A DNA stretch of 64,000 nt from NCBI RefSeq assembly GCF_001552195.1, contig NZ_BCQS01000009.1, positions 1 through 64,000 of the forward strand. Direction: 5' to 3'. The DNA is from Actinomadura latina NBRC 106108. GTDB lineage: Bacteria > Actinomycetota > Actinomycetes > Streptosporangiales > Streptosporangiaceae. Numbering within the stretch: position 1 is the stretch's first letter; each line of letters opens with the position of its first letter. Made by a program: the position numbers and the translations under genes. Shown one piece after another: positions 60,963-64,000 of this stretch. The notes under the pieces were generated by a model. It was not told where the DNA came from. It did no database searches and saw only the letters and a program-made list of their open reading frames with translations.

Positions 60963-62360
60963 GTGAGTGCGCTCCCAGGAGCTGACCTGTGCCGGGTCAC
61001 GGTCGTCGGACCGAGCCGCCGGGTCGACATCGCGCTGCCGTCCGACGCGACCTTCGCCGAGCTCTACCCCACGATGCTGCGCTACGCCGGCCAGAACCTC
61101 GCCGACTCCGGCCTGGCGCACGGCGGCTGGGTGCTGCAGAAGCTCGACGAGGCGCCGTTCGATCCCGCCAGCACGCCCTCCCAGGCGGGTCTCCGCGACG
61201 GCGACCTGATCTACCTGCGTCCCCGGATGGCGCAGATCCCCGACATGGTGTTCGACGACGTCCCGGACGTCGTCGCGACCGGAGTCAAGGAGCGGCCGGG
61301 ACGCTGGCGCCAGGACGCCACCCGCAGGTTCGCCCTCGGCTGGGGCGTCGCCGGGCTCGTCGTCGGGGCGCTGACCCTGCTGCTGGCCGGCCCGTCCTGG
61401 ATCGCCCCGGCCATCGCCGCCGGCGCGGTCGCGCTGCTGCTGCTCGTCGCCGCGGTCGCGCTGTCCCGGGCGCTCGGCGACGCCGGGGCCGGCGCGGCGC
61501 TCGGCTACGCGGCGCTGCCGTACGCGTTCCTCGCCGGGCTGCTCGGCCCGGCGGGCGACGACCCGCTGCGGGACGTCGGCGCGCTGCACCTCGTCGCCGG
61601 GTTCGGCGCGGTGGTGCTGGCCGCGACCATCGCCGGGTTCGCCATCGCGGACGGGCTGCCGGTCTTCTACGGCGTCGCGGTCGCCGCGCTGCTGGGCGCC
61701 GCGAACAGCGCCGTCTCGCTGGGCTTCGACATGGACGCCGCCGGGATCGCCGCCATCACCGTCACGGTGGCCCTCGCGCTGACCCCGCTGCTGCCGGGCG
61801 TCGCCTTCAAGATGGCGCGGGTGCAGTTGCCGCCGGTGCCGGGCAGCGCGGAGGACCTGCGCAGCGACACGCTGATGGTGGACGGGCAGGCCCTGCTGAG
61901 CCGGACGGCGGTCGCCGACCGGTTCGTGACCGGGGGCGTGTCGGCGATCGGCCTGGTCGTCCTCGGCGCGGTGGTCCCGCTTGCCTTCGACGGCGGCTGG
62001 GTGAGCCCGGTGATGTGCGTCGTCCTCGCGTTCACGGTGCTGCTGCGGGCGCGGATCTTCCGGTCCAGGGCGCAGAAGCTGTGGCTGCTCGTCCCGGGCG
62101 TGACGGCGCTCGCCGCGCTCGCCGCCGCGACCGCGCTGGACGCCGACTCGCAGGTCCTGCTGCTGACCGGCGTGCTGCTGCCGACGCTGGTGGTGTCGGG
62201 CATCGCGACCGGCGTCGGGATGTGGCTGCCCGGCAACCGGCTGACCCCGTTCTGGGGCCGGGCCGGCGACATCCTGGAGATCATCCTGGTGGTGGCGCTG
62301 GTGCCGCTCGCGCTCGGCGTCGCCGGGGTCTTCGAGTACGTCCGCGGCGTGGTGGGTTGA
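60963..62360 (+). CDS. eccD: T7SS membrane protein EccD
   Basis: 465 residues, GTG start, GAGGAAG upstream. Ubiquitin-like YukD domain (8-90: CRVTVVGPSRRVDIALPSDATFAELYPTMLRYAG), then about eleven membrane helices. Forms the central channel of the ESX membrane complex as dimers around EccB/C. EccB follows 16 bp downstream. Confidence 0.95.
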   Translation: MSALPGADLCRVTVVGPSRRVDIALPSDATFAELYPTMLRYAGQNLADSGLAHGGWVLQKLDEAPFDPASTPSQAGLRDGDLIYLRPRMAQIPDMVFDDVPDVVATGVKERPGRWRQDATRRFALGWGVAGLVVGALTLLLAGPSWIAPAIAAGAVALLLLVAAVALSRALGDAGAGAALGYAALPYAFLAGLLGPAGDDPLRDVGALHLVAGFGAVVLAATIAGFAIADGLPVFYGVAVAALLGAANSAVSLGFDMDAAGIAAITVTVALALTPLLPGVAFKMARVQLPPVPGSAEDLRSDTLMVDGQALLSRTAVADRFVTGGVSAIGLVVLGAVVPLAFDGGWVSPVMCVVLAFTVLLRARIFRSRAQKLWLLVPGVTALAALAAATALDADSQVLLLTGVLLPTLVVSGIATGVGMWLPGNRLTPFWGRAGDILEIILVVALVPLALGVAGVFEYVRGVVG

Positions 62361-62376
62361 CAGGGAAGGAGACGCG

Positions 62377-63816
62377 ATGCAGACCAAGAGGGATCTGCTT
62401 CAGGCGCACCGCCTGATGACCCACCGGGCGTCCCAGGCGCTGATCCTGGCCGAGCCGGACTACCCCGAGCAGCCGCTCCGCAAGATCAACGTCGGGACCT
62501 TCGCGGGCGTGATGGTCGGGATACTGGTCGCCGCGGGCTTCGGCATCGCCGGGCTGCTCGTCGGCGGCGGCGGCAGCGGGCTGGCGGAGAAGGGCACCGT
62601 CCTCATCGAGAAGGACAGCGGCGCGCTCTACGTGTGGTGCACTCCGCAGGGCGCCCAGAAGGACGTGCTGTGCCCGGTCGCCAACTACACCTCGGCCAAG
62701 CTCGCCGCCTCGCTTGCGGGCGGCGGCAGCGGCGGCGCGCCCGCGCAGAAGTCCGTCTCCGCCAAGTCGCTGGCGAAGTTCCCGCGCGGCCCGATGATCG
62801 GCATCCCCGGCGCGCCGGACTCCGTGCCCGCCGCCGGCCGGCTGGTCGGCGGCCCGTGGTCGGTCTGCGTGCGGCAGAACCCGCAGGGCGGCACCGGGAG
62901 CTCCGTCGTGTCGCTGGTCGGCGGGCGCGACGTCGGCGGGGAGGTCCTCGACCCGTCCGTCGGCGTGGTCGTCAGCACGGGCGCGAACAGCAACTGGCTG
63001 ATCTGGAAGAACCAGCGCATGCGGCTGTCGCCGGCCGGTCTCACCGTGCTCAGCGCGTCCGCGCCCGCGGCGGTGTCGCCCGGGTTCGTCAACGCGCTGC
63101 CCGCCGGTCCCGACTTCGCCCCGCCGAACATCCCCGGCGCCGGCGGCAAACCGCAGTTCGCCGGCGCGAACGGCCGGATCGGCCAGGTCTTCATGGTCAA
63201 GGGCGTCGGAGGCGGCGACCAGCCCTACGTCCTGATGGCGGACGGGTACGCGCCGATCAGCCCGCTGCAGGCCGCCCTCATCCAGAACTCGGCGGCGTAC
63301 CGGCTGCCCAAGGACTCGCCCCTGGACGGCGCGGCGGTCACCACGCACCGGTCGAACCAGCGGGTCATCGACGAGGGCCTGCCCCAGTCGCAGATCAAGG
63401 TCCGCCCGTACGACGCGAAGGAGTCCCTCTGCGTCGTGTACCCGGACGCCGGCAAGGGCTCCAAGGATGCGCGGCTCACCGTCGGCGGCGGGACGGACCT
63501 GCCGATGCCCGCGCGGGCGTCCGGGGCGGGCGTCGACAACGTGGTGCTGCCGCCGGGGAGCGCGATCCTCGCCGGGGTGCTGCCGGCGTCGGGATCGGTC
63601 GACGCGATCAACACCTACGCCCTCGTGGCGGACGACGGCCGGAGGTACGCGCTGAAGTCGGCGGAGACCGCCAAGGCGCTCGGCTACACGATCTCCGCAG
63701 ACGGCAACGACGCCGTTCCGGTCCCCGCGAATCTGCTCAACCTGGTGCCGAAGGGGCCGACCCTGGACCCGCAGCAGGCGCTGCAGCCCATTCAGCAGGG
63801 CGGTGCAGGCTCGTGA
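62377..63816 (+). CDS. eccB: T7SS membrane protein EccB
   Basis: 479 residues, GGAAGGAG upstream. Cytoplasmic N-terminus (QTKRDLLQAHRLMTHRASQALI), one helix (FAGVMVGILVAAGFGIAGLLVG), then the outside domain of repeats with PRGPMIGIPGAPDSVP, SNWLIWKNQRMRL and ALIQNSAAYRL. Stabilises the EccC-EccD pore. In operon with eccD. Confidence 0.95.
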   Translation: MQTKRDLLQAHRLMTHRASQALILAEPDYPEQPLRKINVGTFAGVMVGILVAAGFGIAGLLVGGGGSGLAEKGTVLIEKDSGALYVWCTPQGAQKDVLCPVANYTSAKLAASLAGGGSGGAPAQKSVSAKSLAKFPRGPMIGIPGAPDSVPAAGRLVGGPWSVCVRQNPQGGTGSSVVSLVGGRDVGGEVLDPSVGVVVSTGANSNWLIWKNQRMRLSPAGLTVLSASAPAAVSPGFVNALPAGPDFAPPNIPGAGGKPQFAGANGRIGQVFMVKGVGGGDQPYVLMADGYAPISPLQAALIQNSAAYRLPKDSPLDGAAVTTHRSNQRVIDEGLPQSQIKVRPYDAKESLCVVYPDAGKGSKDARLTVGGGTDLPMPARASGAGVDNVVLPPGSAILAGVLPASGSVDAINTYALVADDGRRYALKSAETAKALGYTISADGNDAVPVPANLLNLVPKGPTLDPQQALQPIQQGGAGS

Positions 63817-63899
63817 TCAGCAAAAAGGTGCGAATTTCCCCTGCTGTCACACGATTTTGATACGATCACCGCTCGTCACAGTCAGCACGGGGAGGTGTC

Positions 63900-64000
63900 A
63901 TGAGTCAGGCCTTCAGTACGGACTATGTCACGATGAAGCAGGCCCAGTCGCTGTTCCAGTCGAAGCATCGCGAGATGGTCGAACTGCTGGACGCGCTCGA
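63900..64000 (+). CDS. WXG100-like ESX protein (3' partial)
   Basis: 33 residues are visible, beginning MSQAFSTDYVTMKQAQSLFQ. GGGGAGG lies upstream of the ATG. The short helical start after eccB, and the polar beginning, fit a WXG100 substrate (EsxA/B type), but the WxG turn is past the window edge. TACGAT at 63861-63866 may be its -10 box. Confidence 0.6.
   Translation, partial: MSQAFSTDYVTMKQAQSLFQSKHREMVELLDAL

Overview
The window is very GC-rich with strong G/C third-position bias. It has actinobacterial hallmarks: mycothiol synthase, GlnR, a type VII secretion (T7SS) core, a DivIVA-family coiled-coil protein, many GTG/TTG starts and leaderless-looking genes. A filamentous actinomycete near Actinomadura/Thermomonosporaceae is my best guess; that is inference from gene content. 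No rRNA, CRISPR array, integrase or intact insertion sequence was seen. One tRNA (Lys, anticodon TTT) lies at 1521-1596.

Positions 1-23900 are mixed chromosomal genes. They include the end of a Thr/Pro-repeat surface protein, an L,D-transpeptidase-like lipoprotein whose catalytic Cys is Ser, a P450 divergent from a thioesterase/dienelactone hydrolase pair, and a large LuxR-type ATPase regulator divergent from an old-yellow-enzyme reductase. These are followed by an NlpC/P60 hydrolase, a secreted GH1 enzyme, topoisomerase IB with an SDR, an SDR/enoyl-CoA hydratase pair, a DsbD-alpha/thioredoxin lipoprotein pair, ArfB, an MpaB-like protein, a two-component system, peptide deformylase, a DivIVA-domain protein and a gamma-carbonic anhydrase. 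Position 24013 starts a 1334-residue protein with two degenerate AAA modules (EccA/CbxX-like).

Positions 28100-43030 form a phosphate/nitrogen/sulfur island. It holds a DUF47-pit pair, a secreted 5'-nucleotidase, mshD, pstSCAB with a clear PHO box, and glnR with a small ORF in front. Next come a MoaD-like protein, an LmeA/DUF2993 protein, an ECF sigma/anti-sigma pair, a membrane thioredoxin, then DUF4395-cysA-sseC behind a short Cys-containing leader peptide. The gene set mshD-glnR-lmeA-thioredoxin-cysA-sseC matches the set I recall from the mycobacterial Rv0814c-Rv0819 region.

Positions 43060-64000 are a T7SS locus. Membrane proteins and mycosin come first, then three tandem substrate cassettes. 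Each cassette has a ~100-residue EspC-like protein ending in YxxxD/E, followed by a 430-456 residue protein with a WxxDDR helical hairpin, membrane segments, an LDADR motif and a Gly-rich tail ending in or near PPW. Two of the three cassettes are followed by Tubby/LURP-one-like genes. The third cassette has a change in base composition inside its large gene and is followed by decayed Tubby-like gene pieces. The core follows: a YbaB-like protein and EccC on the minus strand, then EccD, EccB and a WXG100-like protein cut by the window end. The cassette array is the best candidate for an undescribed system.
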